From assembly GCA_024635735.1 (NCBI GenBank), contig JAGXII010000029.1, positions 1 through 14,403 on the forward strand: a DNA stretch of 14,403 nucleotides, read 5' to 3'. Positions within the stretch are counted from its first letter, which is position 1. The number at the start of each line of letters is the position of its first letter. Origin of the DNA: Christiangramia sp. GTDB taxonomy: Bacteria; Bacteroidota; Bacteroidia; Flavobacteriales; Flavobacteriaceae. Below the pieces are notes generated by a model that saw only the letters and a program-made list of their open reading frames with translations, ran no database searches and was not told the origin of the DNA. Shown here piece after piece: positions 1 through 8,103 of the stretch. The position numbers and the translations under genes are program-made.

Positions 1-1552
1 GCTCTGGATTGACCCAGCTGACTTTATCTTTCCAATCATCAATAAAACTAACAATATATGCTTCTTTTGTTCCACCGGCCTTTAATCCTCGCAACCCTCT
101 TCCTATCATTTGGGTCATTAAAATAGAGGATATGGTGGGCCGAGCCAGAAATATGGTTTGCACTCCCGGAAGATCTGTTCCCTCAGTAAGAATATTTACG
201 TTGATTAAAACTTCTATTTCTCTACTTCGGAATTTGTCTATTTTTTCTTTGTTGTCTTCTTTGACGCCGGTCATTTTATCTCTAATTGCCGATACTACAA
301 ATTCTGCCTTTACCCCCTGGGCCTGAAATAATGTTTTAAGAGCAATTGCATTATCTACATTTAAGGCGAAAACGAGAGTTTGTTTATATTTGTCTTTTTC
401 TTTAAGGTATTGGTTTACGATTACAGCATTCCTCTGGCTATTTTCAGCTATCGATTTTGCAATATCTTTCCCAATGGACTCAATATCAAAATATTTTAAA
501 TTATCCAGTTGTTTTTCATTTAGCTGGCTGGTCATATCAAATTCAGTTTGAATTTCCTCAAAAACAGGTTCTGACAAAATGCCACGTGCAATTAATGTGC
601 GGAGGTCAACTTTATAAATAATATCATTAGAAAAAACTTTTTGAAGTGCTCCCTGTTCATTTTCAGCTGTTCGAAATGGGGTCGCGGTTAATCACAAAAT
701 TTTAAATTTGCTGACTTTCCCTCTGATGTTGTCTATCAACTTCCTGTAGGTTTTTGCTGTTGCGTGATGGGCTTCATCAATAACCAGAAATACCTCGTCC
801 TGTTCTTTTAACCAATTATTGTATAGGTGATCAAATCCCGAATTTAGGCTATCCTTACTTGAAATAATTATATCATCAGTGGGCTTTATGTTCACCGGTA
901 TATCGTGGATACCTGAAATGATTCTATAATTAAAAGAAGATTTGCTTCCGAAAACATCTTTAAATGCCAGTCTTTCGTGAAAAGTAGCTTTAGCTTGTTC
1001 CAGAAGCTCATGTCTATGGGCTATCCACAGAACCTTTTTACCTTTTGCTAAATAATTTTGTGCTAACCAATACGCAGCTGTAAGTGTTTTTCCTCCTCCA
1101 GTTGGTACAACTAACAGGCCTGAAAATATATCACCATTAGATCTCCCAATTTGGGATTGTAATTTTTGGATTGCTTCCTCCTGGTGTTTATATAGTTTTA
1201 TTCCACTGTTCTCATTTACAACGGATACTGTTCCTGCATTTTTATAGCTAACTTCTTCCTTTCCTTTACTCATAGCTTTTCTTTTAATTTTATGGCCGTT
1301 AAATCTCAAGGTAATTGTTTCCCCACGTTTAAAATTCCTAATAGAGTTCTGTTTCTTTCTTCCTTTCCATATTGAAATGTTGTTTCTTTGAAACTGGCTA
1401 TCTATTTGATCAATTAGTTCAAATTTCCTACGGTTACCCATACCGAACCAGGTCAGGAAATTTTCGTACTTGCGGTAGACGAAACCTCTTTCCTCATTCT
1501 GGATCTGGTCGATAAGTTTTTTGCAAATTTGTTGAAGGTGGTCTGATTCCAT
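1..1552 (-). pseudogene. DEAD/DEAH-box superfamily 2 helicase, interrupted by an in-frame TGA and cut by the left edge
   Basis: This encodes a superfamily 2 ATP-dependent helicase or translocase of the DEAH/ResIII type, probably acting on nucleic acid in the cytoplasm. The ATG is at 1552. Residues 1-115 form a basic N-terminal part that I do not recognise. Walker A is PTGGGKT at residues 150-156, a motif Ia-like WIAHRHELLEQA lies at 176-187, and the Walker B box DEAH is at 259-262. Codon 287 (692-694) is TGA. The next residues in the same frame are LTATPFR (motif III), and the frame stays open to base 2. It includes ILTEGTDLPG (motif V, about 454-463) and QMIGRGLRG (motif VI, about 481-489). 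Relatives usually read LGLTATP here, so GGA to TGA is a one-base change. As read, the product would be 286 residues and lack half of the ATPase. It shares the operon's strand but lies 285 bases beyond it. Its exact biological role is not visible. Confidence 0.85.
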
Positions 1553-1558
1553 TATTTT

Positions 1559-1588
1559 TAAAGATAATAAATCTCAGGCAGCCGTCAA
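1559..1588 (-). promoter_or_regulatory. Weak Bacteroidota-type promoter candidate before the helicase gene
   Basis: On the minus strand, TTG (1586-1588) is followed after 19 bases by TATCTTTA (1559-1566). The Bacteroidota/Flavobacterium promoter consensus is TTG, then roughly 17-23 bases, then TAnnTTTG, so seven of eight positions of the -7 box fit. The helicase ATG starts only six bases downstream of the box, so transcription from it would give a nearly leaderless message. In such AT-rich DNA a chance match is quite possible. Confidence 0.25.
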
Positions 1589-1657
1589 TTATTGCGCAAC
1601 GGGTGGATTTCATTATTGAGAATGGTACGCAGCTGGTTTTCTATTATGATTGTTCAG

Positions 1658-1854
1658 CTAAATATTCCTGCCAAATCCTTTCCATTCATCTCTATGCACT
1701 ACGGGACTATCATAATCGGGCAATTTTACTTCTGTTAGTTCATTTTACTCTTGCTTTCAAATTCTCCTGTTTCTGGACATTGGATATAGTCGTAGCGGGT
1801 TTTAAATTCTAAATCTAATTTTAAATTAAAAAAGTGATCAATACCCCCAATCAC
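1658..1854 (-). pseudogene. Possible small frameshifted gene or gene remnant in the 1553-1837 gap
   Basis: Two short minus-strand frames here look protein-like. The first is open from a possible GTG at 1852-1854 to a TAA at 1735-1737 and contains RYDYIQCPETGEFE. The second runs from 1744 to a TAG at 1658-1660 and contains LPDYDSPVVHRDEWKGF. They meet at a run of four A's (minus strand, 1744-1747). One extra A there would join them into a single frame of about 65 residues with no internal stop. The GTG overlaps the end of the metallopeptidase gene, as is usual in this operon. Against it: the start is not ATG, the candidate terminator falls inside it, and I do not recognise the protein. The remainder of the gap, 1567-1657, shows nothing I can name. 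Confidence 0.3.
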
Positions 1855-1855
1855 T
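1828..1855 (-). terminator. Candidate Rho-independent terminator at the end of the hsd operon
   Basis: In the direction of transcription, AGTGAT (1855-1850) and ATCACT (1838-1833) form a perfect six-pair stem around an 11-base loop. Six T's (1833-1828) follow the start of the 3' arm, so the last stem base is also the first T. The 5' arm and loop lie inside the last codons of the metallopeptidase gene and the stem includes part of its TGA. The placement at the end of the last operon gene fits a terminator. The stem is short and only moderately GC-rich, so it would be weak. Confidence 0.4.
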
Positions 1856-2554
1856 ATGCGCAATGGGCAAACTGTTTAATTCATCCCTATGTAATCGCCA
1901 CTTCGGCATAAACTCATCAAGATGGGCTATGAAACGATGATTATGGTTTCGCTCTAAAAGATGAACCAATTCATGGACAATAATATATTCCAGGCAAATC
2001 TTAGGCTTCTTTGCTAACTCTAGATTTAGCCAGATTCGTTTTGCCTCAATATTACAAGCTCCCCATTTGGTTTTCATTTGTTTGACTCTCCAGTCATTTG
2101 AACTAACTCCTATTTTCTCTTCCCATCTTTTAATTAATTGAGGAGCCTGCTTTTTCAGTTCCGCCCTGTACCACTCTTTTAACAATTCTGCCCTTCTTAT
2201 TTTAGGTGTTCCCGGTCTGCAGTAAAGAAGTATCTTTTTATTTCCTTTCAACTCCACCTTGTTTTTGTCTTCAGCATCAATAACTTCCAATAAGTATCTT
2301 TTTCCCTGAAAATAGTGGCTTTCTCCTGAAAGGAACTCACGGGGAACTTCCCTGGCTTGCTCTTCAAAGCTCTTCACCTGCTTTTTGATCCATCCAAGCT
2401 TGGAGATTGTAAAGAGGCGTAAAACCTCCTTATCTGTCTTATCAGGGGCTGATAAACGGATTCTGCCATTTGGCGGGTAAACAGCCAAATGCATGTTCTT
2501 GATATCCTTCCTCACCACATCAACTTTGATGCTTCCAATCTCTATCGTCTCCAA
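1838..2554 (-). CDS. YgjP/SprT-like zinc metallopeptidase (M48-type, DUF45) linked to the Type I system
   Basis: This is a predicted soluble zinc metallopeptidase of the YgjP/DUF45 type, 238 residues, about the family's usual length. The zinc site is HELVH at residues 194-198 with a third likely ligand His204 in NHNHRF. The upstream KTKWGAC (161-167) and the WLNLEL strand (175-180) are typical of the family. There is no signal peptide or membrane segment. The start is TTG at 2554, directly after the TAA of hsdR with no gap and in the same frame. The next ATG is codon 21, inside the conserved N-terminal MHLAVYPP strand, so TTG (or a start very close to it) fits best. Genes of this family are often found next to hsdR in Type I loci; their role there is not settled, and proteolytic control of restriction is only a guess. 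Confidence 0.9.
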   Translation of the reverse strand: METIEIGSIKVDVVRKDIKNMHLAVYPPNGRIRLSAPDKTDKEVLRLFTISKLGWIKKQVKSFEEQAREVPREFLSGESHYFQGKRYLLEVIDAEDKNKVELKGNKKILLYCRPGTPKIRRAELLKEWYRAELKKQAPQLIKRWEEKIGVSSNDWRVKQMKTKWGACNIEAKRIWLNLELAKKPKICLEYIIVHELVHLLERNHNHRFIAHLDEFMPKWRLHRDELNSLPIAHSDWGY

Positions 2555-5500
2555 TTAATATTCTTTTTGAGCCTTAATGATCTCCATTAATTCTTCGGTT
2601 CTTTCATCATCTTTGATCAACTCATTTACGGCAAGCTTGAGCTTTCTCTCTCTAATCCCGCCATCTCGCCAATCATCCAGCTTACTCGTTCGAATAACAT
2701 TATCCAGTGCCAGGGCAAGCATTTCATTCTCATCCAGGTTATCATACAATGCTCTTTTTGCAGGAGAAGTTAGGGTCTTCGGATAATTATTCTTTTGATC
2801 GGAACCAGTTAATTCATCTGCCAGTCGTTTGATTTGTTCCAGATATTGTTGATAGGAAATAGTTTCAGTTTTTCTTTGCTGAATAAGCTCATCCAGCAAA
2901 AGAGACATCCTATTGTAATATTTCGGATTCGTCTGTGATTCTTCAATAATGACCTTCCGGACATTATTCTCAATGGTTTCCGCTACGGCTTCCTTTTGTT
3001 TTTTGCCCTGATATTCTTCGTCTGGATCACTGAGCTTGACGATCAAATCCACAAGAGACCGATTCTCAAAATCAGATAATTTCTTACTGCTGTGCGCATC
3101 TAGGTACATGTCCATTAACTGACGCATTCCAGGTTCGAACTTTTTAAAATCTACCTGCTCTCCACTTGCCAGTTTGATAGTATCCCGCACATCAGTAAAA
3201 TATTTCACCTCCTCTTTAATACTCTTTGCTTCAGCTTCCGAAAAACCGGCTTTATGCATTTCATTGGCGAGATTTGCATAAGCACGAATTAAACTCACCG
3301 TAGCTTTATATAGACTTAATCGTTTTTGTTCGTTCTCCTGCAGTTCGTTTTTATTTTCGGTATTTCCACAGAAGTATCTTATATAAGATGGTTCGTCCTT
3401 CGGGTGCACCGGTTCACAAATAGCCCGCACCTTTTCCAATGCAGTTTCCAGTCTTTCCCTTCCTTCTTCATAGCGGTCTTTCAGCAATCCTTTTACATCT
3501 TCCTGATCATATTGGTCAAAGGCTCCGGAAGTATAGTCGGAAATGGAATTTTTAAGACTTTCAAAAAGATCTTTATAATCTATGATATAGCCATATTCCT
3601 TATCATCCGTATCAACACGGTTTACCCGACAAATAGCCTGAAATAATCCGTGATCCTGCATCTTTTTATCTATGTAAAGATAAGTCGCTGAAGGCGCATC
3701 AAATCCGGTAAGCAGCTTATCTACTACAATGAGCAGCTTCATTTTTCCCGGTTCATTCTTGAATTTGGTTTTAACCTCATTCTCAAAATCCTCGGTAGAT
3801 TTGCCATTGAGCATTTTGGTATAGACCTCGTACTTCTCCAGGTTATCGGTCATTCCCTCGCCGGTTTCTTCACCTTTGATGTCACTGTGATGAGGCTCAT
3901 AAGATGTTATGATAGCACACTCTTTAAGTCCTGCCTGTTGAAAAAGTTCATAATATTTGCAGGCCTGGTAGATACTGCCTGAAACCAGCATCGCGTTCCC
4001 CTCTCCACTTGATAATCGAGGTTTCACCTTAAAATCCTTGATGATATCGAATACAATTTTCTGAAGTCTTGATTTAGAACCCAGCACTTTCTGCATGGTT
4101 CCCCATCTTTGTTTCAGCTGGGTTTTAGCCACATCGGTAAGGCCTTTGGTTTCGGCCTCAAACCAGTCATCGATACTTCGTTGGTCGGTTATAAATTGTT
4201 CAACATCGCGGGCTTCGTAAAGTAAATCGAGTACCACTCCGTCTTCTACTGCTTCATCGAATTTGTAGGGATCGCCTACATAAGGACCAAAAACCTCTAT
4301 GCTTTTTTGTTTATCCTTTTTAAGAAGGGGAGTACCTGTGAATCCAAAGAACAGGGCATCAGGCAGAATGGTTTTCATCGCATCATGTAACTTCCCTGAC
4401 TGCGTTCTATGACATTCATCCACGAAAACATAGATATCTCCCTTTGGATTAAAATCACTGCTTAAATTCCTTTTTACTTCTTCTATATAAGAATCGTAAT
4501 CGCCTTCCCCTGAGTTCCGACCGAATTTATGCACCAGGCTACAGATCAACCAGGGGGAATGACTGTTCAGAGTGGTTATTAGGTCCTTACCGCTTTTTGT
4601 GCGGTAAATATTTTCATCTACACCTATAAATAATTTTTCTATCTGATCATCCAGTTCCTCCCGATCTGTAATAATTAGCACCCGACTATTCTCTATATTC
4701 TCCCTAATCCACTTGGTAAGCCAGACCATCGTCAGACTTTTGCCGCTTCCCTGGGTATGCCAGAAAATCCCGCCCTCTCTTTCAGCGATCTTTTCCTGTC
4801 CGGCTTTAATTCCGAAATACTGATTTGGACGACATAATTTCTTCACCCCTTTGTCAAAAACCACAAAATCGTGAACGATCTCCAGTAATCGTTCCTTCTG
4901 AAAAAGCAGAAAGAGATCCCTGTCAATGGTATAATCGAACTCTTTTCTACACTCTTCCTTCCATTTTAAATAGTACTTTTCAGAAGTTTCAATAGTTCCA
5001 AATCGCAAGCCCTGGGTATCATTCCCGGCTAACACCAACTGCATCGTCGTAAAGAACTTTGGAATGAATTCAGCTTTCTGATTATCCAGGTTCTGGCGAA
5101 TTCCAAATTCCAATCCTTTCCGACTACTTTTTAGTTCAAGCACACCTAAGGCAATCCCATTTACATAGATAACCACATCAGGTCTCTTGTCATGCTTTCC
5201 TTTTACTGTGACTTCCTCGGCAACTGCGAAATCGTTGTGATCAGGATTTTTCCAGTCGATAAGCCAAACCGTTTCCTTTGGTTTCCCTAACTCTTCTCTA
5301 ACCGGAACTCCATACCGAAGCAGCTTATAAACTTCTTTATTGGCCTCATAAAGCCCTTGAGAAATATTAGCTACAGCAAGGTGAAATTTTGATCTTGCTT
5401 TTATAGCTAAACTACTTGAATATCCTTTTCCGATTAAATGATTAAGCAGCAGATCCTCTTCCAACGGCAATATCCTTTCCTCCTCCTGCCAGTTTCCTAA

Positions 5501-5581
5501 ATAGTCATACTCCAGTACATTTTGAAAAAGCTGGATGATCCGGTTTTGGGATTCGCGTTCAGGTTTGCCTATATTTTTCAT
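2555..5581 (-). CDS. hsdR: Type I restriction enzyme subunit R (translocase/endonuclease)
   Basis: HsdR is the motor and nuclease subunit of Type I restriction. It binds the HsdM2S core, pulls in DNA using ATP and cuts far from the recognition site. Counting from the ATG at 5581 (1008 residues), the N-terminal nuclease has PD at 134-135, ELK at 149-151 and a QNLDNQ motif near 163-168. The helicase part follows with Walker A TQGSGKS (276-282), Walker B DECH (388-391), motif III FTGTP (414-418), motif V LLTGFDAP near 622-629 and motif VI QAICRVNR (648-655). A helical C-terminal third (about 700-1008) should bind the core. All key residues are present, so it should be active. A TTG at 5590 in the same frame could add three residues, but the ATG, five bases after the preceding TGA, is preferred. 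Its separation from hsdMS by four genes is unusual. Confidence 0.97.
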   Translation of the reverse strand: MKNIGKPERESQNRIIQLFQNVLEYDYLGNWQEEERILPLEEDLLLNHLIGKGYSSSLAIKARSKFHLAVANISQGLYEANKEVYKLLRYGVPVREELGKPKETVWLIDWKNPDHNDFAVAEEVTVKGKHDKRPDVVIYVNGIALGVLELKSSRKGLEFGIRQNLDNQKAEFIPKFFTTMQLVLAGNDTQGLRFGTIETSEKYYLKWKEECRKEFDYTIDRDLFLLFQKERLLEIVHDFVVFDKGVKKLCRPNQYFGIKAGQEKIAEREGGIFWHTQGSGKSLTMVWLTKWIRENIENSRVLIITDREELDDQIEKLFIGVDENIYRTKSGKDLITTLNSHSPWLICSLVHKFGRNSGEGDYDSYIEEVKRNLSSDFNPKGDIYVFVDECHRTQSGKLHDAMKTILPDALFFGFTGTPLLKKDKQKSIEVFGPYVGDPYKFDEAVEDGVVLDLLYEARDVEQFITDQRSIDDWFEAETKGLTDVAKTQLKQRWGTMQKVLGSKSRLQKIVFDIIKDFKVKPRLSSGEGNAMLVSGSIYQACKYYELFQQAGLKECAIITSYEPHHSDIKGEETGEGMTDNLEKYEVYTKMLNGKSTEDFENEVKTKFKNEPGKMKLLIVVDKLLTGFDAPSATYLYIDKKMQDHGLFQAICRVNRVDTDDKEYGYIIDYKDLFESLKNSISDYTSGAFDQYDQEDVKGLLKDRYEEGRERLETALEKVRAICEPVHPKDEPSYIRYFCGNTENKNELQENEQKRLSLYKATVSLIRAYANLANEMHKAGFSEAEAKSIKEEVKYFTDVRDTIKLASGEQVDFKKFEPGMRQLMDMYLDAHSSKKLSDFENRSLVDLIVKLSDPDEEYQGKKQKEAVAETIENNVRKVIIEESQTNPKYYNRMSLLLDELIQQRKTETISYQQYLEQIKRLADELTGSDQKNNYPKTLTSPAKRALYDNLDENEMLALALDNVIRTSKLDDWRDGGIRERKLKLAVNELIKDDERTEELMEIIKAQKEY

Positions 5582-5586
5582 TCTTT

Positions 5587-8103
5587 TCAATTACTATCTA
5601 CAGAAACAAAGTCTTTTAACAAATTTTGAACCTCATTAACTAGAGTTTCATCTTTGTCTTCGTACTTTAAATATGAATTGTCGAAATATGGTTCCAAATA
5701 TTTGAACTTTCCGTCCTCTGGTTCTTTTTTTTGTTTAAAATCATGATTGTTTAACACCTTCAAAATTTTATTATCAAAAACCTTAGTATCGGTTTCTTGG
5801 TTCCGAATACCGAAACGTAATTCGTATCTTCCATCATAAAACCGTACATCTAAAAAGTAATTGTTCTTGTTAAATTTCCAATTAGAAAAGAAAGCACAGG
5901 GATTATCCGTCTGGTCTGCGATTTTGTGATAATCAAACACCGTAAATGGCTCTATTTTAGTTGTAAAATTTTCTTTAAAATAATAACTTCTAAGCTCACG
6001 TTGTCGCGAAGATGCCGCCGTTTTTTCTAAGAGGCGAACTTTCTCCCCATTCTTTGTGATTTTTATAAACCGGTCATAACAAATTTCCCAAATGGAAGGA
6101 GATTTAATAAAGTAGTAGCTCCAATTTCGACTGTCATATTTGGTCGTTACATTTTGTAAGTCCTCTTGCCATTCGTTTTTGGATATCTTCTTACTTAACT
6201 TGATCAGTTTTTTAAACTTTTGTGGAGATCTAAAAACTTGTCTCCAACCTTCTTCCTTTGCCCTTAAAGCTGCTGTTTTAGCAAAAAAACTCCATTTATC
6301 ATTTTTTTCGTCTTTAGAAAAGTTTCCATAGGTCAGGAAAGCCCTCTCCAGTAAATAATTAGAATTTTTTACAATAGGTTCTCGAAACAAATTCGAAATA
6401 GACTTTCTGATATTTTCGAATTCGTCTAAGTCTAAACTATTGCTCCCTCCTGCAACTTCAATTAGAAAACCTATTTGGCCCCTGAGAAAATAATGCTTTT
6501 CCGCTTTTAGGAAAGTTTTCTCTAAAGAAGGGATATTGTGGATAAGCTTAAGCTTGATTAACTCCTCATCAAATTGAGTTCTTCCTTTCAGTAATGAGCT
6601 TACTTTTTCGCTGAGAATATAAGAATAGATATCAGCAGATTCAACAGCCAATTCGTTTATGGTCTTTAAGGCGTTAGAAAATGTCTCTGGATCCTGAATA
6701 TAGACTTGATTATAGATTAGATTTTGACAAACTCGGATGTATTGCTGAAATGGCTCCTTTAATTTTAAATCGAAATTTTTGTGGATCCTTAAAAATTCAG
6801 TTATAGCATAAACCATTGCACGATCATCGTAAGCAATATTATTGTTTCTATCAGCAAAAATTAAGGTTAAAAAGGAAAATGAATCTTCCAAAGGAGCTGT
6901 TACCTGCCTTTTTTCATCAAAGATTATTTCATTTAACCAAGATTCATAAATTTTAATCTTTTTACTATCCCCAAAAGTATCCAACACTTCAAAAAGATAT
7001 GTCAATGCTTCAAAATTAATTAATCCTTTCCCTTCTATTGTTTTAAGGTCCAAATAATATTTTTTCGATTCTTCTTTTTCTAAATTAAGAATCGTTCTGA
7101 CCAATTTGTTATCTATTTTTGAAGAAGGATTATTCACTAGCCAAAAGTATAGCAGTTTTGTCTTTACGAAAGTGAAATAGGTGGTCTGCACATCGAATGT
7201 GTCAGGTCTTTTATAAGTCCAGAATATATCGTACCAATGGACATCCATCTTTTTAGCAATCAACTGAATTTCATCTGTTTTAAAATATTTATCTAACTCC
7301 ACAAGGAGGACATTTTTAAAGTTTTCAAAATCAGATAATTCTTTTCCACGGGCATTCATTTTAATATAAATATCATTGTCCAAACTTAATTCTGAAAGGG
7401 GTAGGAAATCAAAACAAATCTGATTCTCTTCTAAGTTGCGATACAAATATTTACAGTCCAAATATTTGCTCTGCTTGTATATTTCGTCTAAGGTTACGAG
7501 CATTCCCTCAACTGTGGGATCAAACTCCCATTTGGATAAGAACCATTCGGAATTTTTTATAGCTTTCGAGTAAGTTGAAAATATTTTTAAACGACTGGAA
7601 TGTTCAATCATGGATTTTATAAAATCTCTTGAACTCTTTCTGGTTTCATAAGAAAATCTATTAATCCATTGAGGCATTTCTCCACACTGATGAGCAAGAC
7701 TGAAGTGCAATAACCATAAAGTAGTTAGTCGTTGCTGCCCATCCAAAGGCAATATTTTTGTGAAATTTTCCCTTTCCGATCCCTCTGAAATATTTGGGAT
7801 TTCTCCATTTAATTTCACGTTTAATAGACTACTATGCTTTTTTGCAGCATTAAGAAGTTCTTGGACGCTTTGATAATTAGCTTTTTTTTGAGATACCTGG
7901 TTTGTATCTACCTCTCTCCCATAAATAAAATCAAGATGTAAAACAGAGTCTTTAGTACCTTTCTGAAGTGAATTTATCAATTCTCCTATAAAGTTTTCTC
8001 TAAGTCTATCTATTCGTGGGGATCTTCGCCCTTGAGCATAATCACGCTGGATGATTGGAATTTCTATTTTATATTTTTCTAATACTGTCTTAAGTGTTTG
8101 CAT
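5587..8103 (-). CDS. Large DUF262 protein without an HNH nuclease part (GmrS-like partner)
   Basis: This 838-residue protein begins with a DUF262 domain, the ParB/Srx-like fold that in GmrSD and SspE binds or hydrolyses nucleotides and controls cutting of modified DNA. The marks are IPIIQRDYAQG at 15-25, LPLDGQQRLTTLW at 119-130 (the DGQQR box) and IYIKMNARGKELSDFENFK at 245-263, a typical end of the domain. The remaining about 570 residues are mostly helical-looking and end in a part with NWSYYFIKSP (660-669) and a segment rich in aromatic and charged residues. I see no DUF1524 EHIxPQ or GNLTLL motif, so unlike its neighbour it seems to lack that nuclease. The ATG overlaps the preceding TAA by one base (TAATG), pointing to coupled translation and a shared complex. 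Its coding DNA is AT-rich: the rows at 7021 and 8701, one in each DUF262 gene, are 27% GC. Whether it cuts, senses or regulates cannot be read from sequence. Confidence 0.87.
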   Translation of the reverse strand: MQTLKTVLEKYKIEIPIIQRDYAQGRRSPRIDRLRENFIGELINSLQKGTKDSVLHLDFIYGREVDTNQVSQKKANYQSVQELLNAAKKHSSLLNVKLNGEIPNISEGSERENFTKILPLDGQQRLTTLWLLHFSLAHQCGEMPQWINRFSYETRKSSRDFIKSMIEHSSRLKIFSTYSKAIKNSEWFLSKWEFDPTVEGMLVTLDEIYKQSKYLDCKYLYRNLEENQICFDFLPLSELSLDNDIYIKMNARGKELSDFENFKNVLLVELDKYFKTDEIQLIAKKMDVHWYDIFWTYKRPDTFDVQTTYFTFVKTKLLYFWLVNNPSSKIDNKLVRTILNLEKEESKKYYLDLKTIEGKGLINFEALTYLFEVLDTFGDSKKIKIYESWLNEIIFDEKRQVTAPLEDSFSFLTLIFADRNNNIAYDDRAMVYAITEFLRIHKNFDLKLKEPFQQYIRVCQNLIYNQVYIQDPETFSNALKTINELAVESADIYSYILSEKVSSLLKGRTQFDEELIKLKLIHNIPSLEKTFLKAEKHYFLRGQIGFLIEVAGGSNSLDLDEFENIRKSISNLFREPIVKNSNYLLERAFLTYGNFSKDEKNDKWSFFAKTAALRAKEEGWRQVFRSPQKFKKLIKLSKKISKNEWQEDLQNVTTKYDSRNWSYYFIKSPSIWEICYDRFIKITKNGEKVRLLEKTAASSRQRELRSYYFKENFTTKIEPFTVFDYHKIADQTDNPCAFFSNWKFNKNNYFLDVRFYDGRYELRFGIRNQETDTKVFDNKILKVLNNHDFKQKKEPEDGKFKYLEPYFDNSYLKYEDKDETLVNEVQNLLKDFVSVDSN

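Noticed and set aside
692..694. TGA read as glycine, as in the SR1/Gracilibacteria genetic code
   Set aside because: TGA serves as the stop of the 838-residue DUF262 gene and of the metallopeptidase, and no other gene here has an internal TGA, so a single mutation is the simpler explanation.
1603..1812. Plus-strand open frame of 69 codons in the gap
   Set aside because: It has no recognisable motif, opposes all other genes and lies antisense to more protein-like minus-strand frames.
5588..5590. TTG at 5590 as the hsdR start
   Set aside because: It would add only three residues and overlap the preceding TGA; the ATG at 5581 is a better start codon and fits the spacing.
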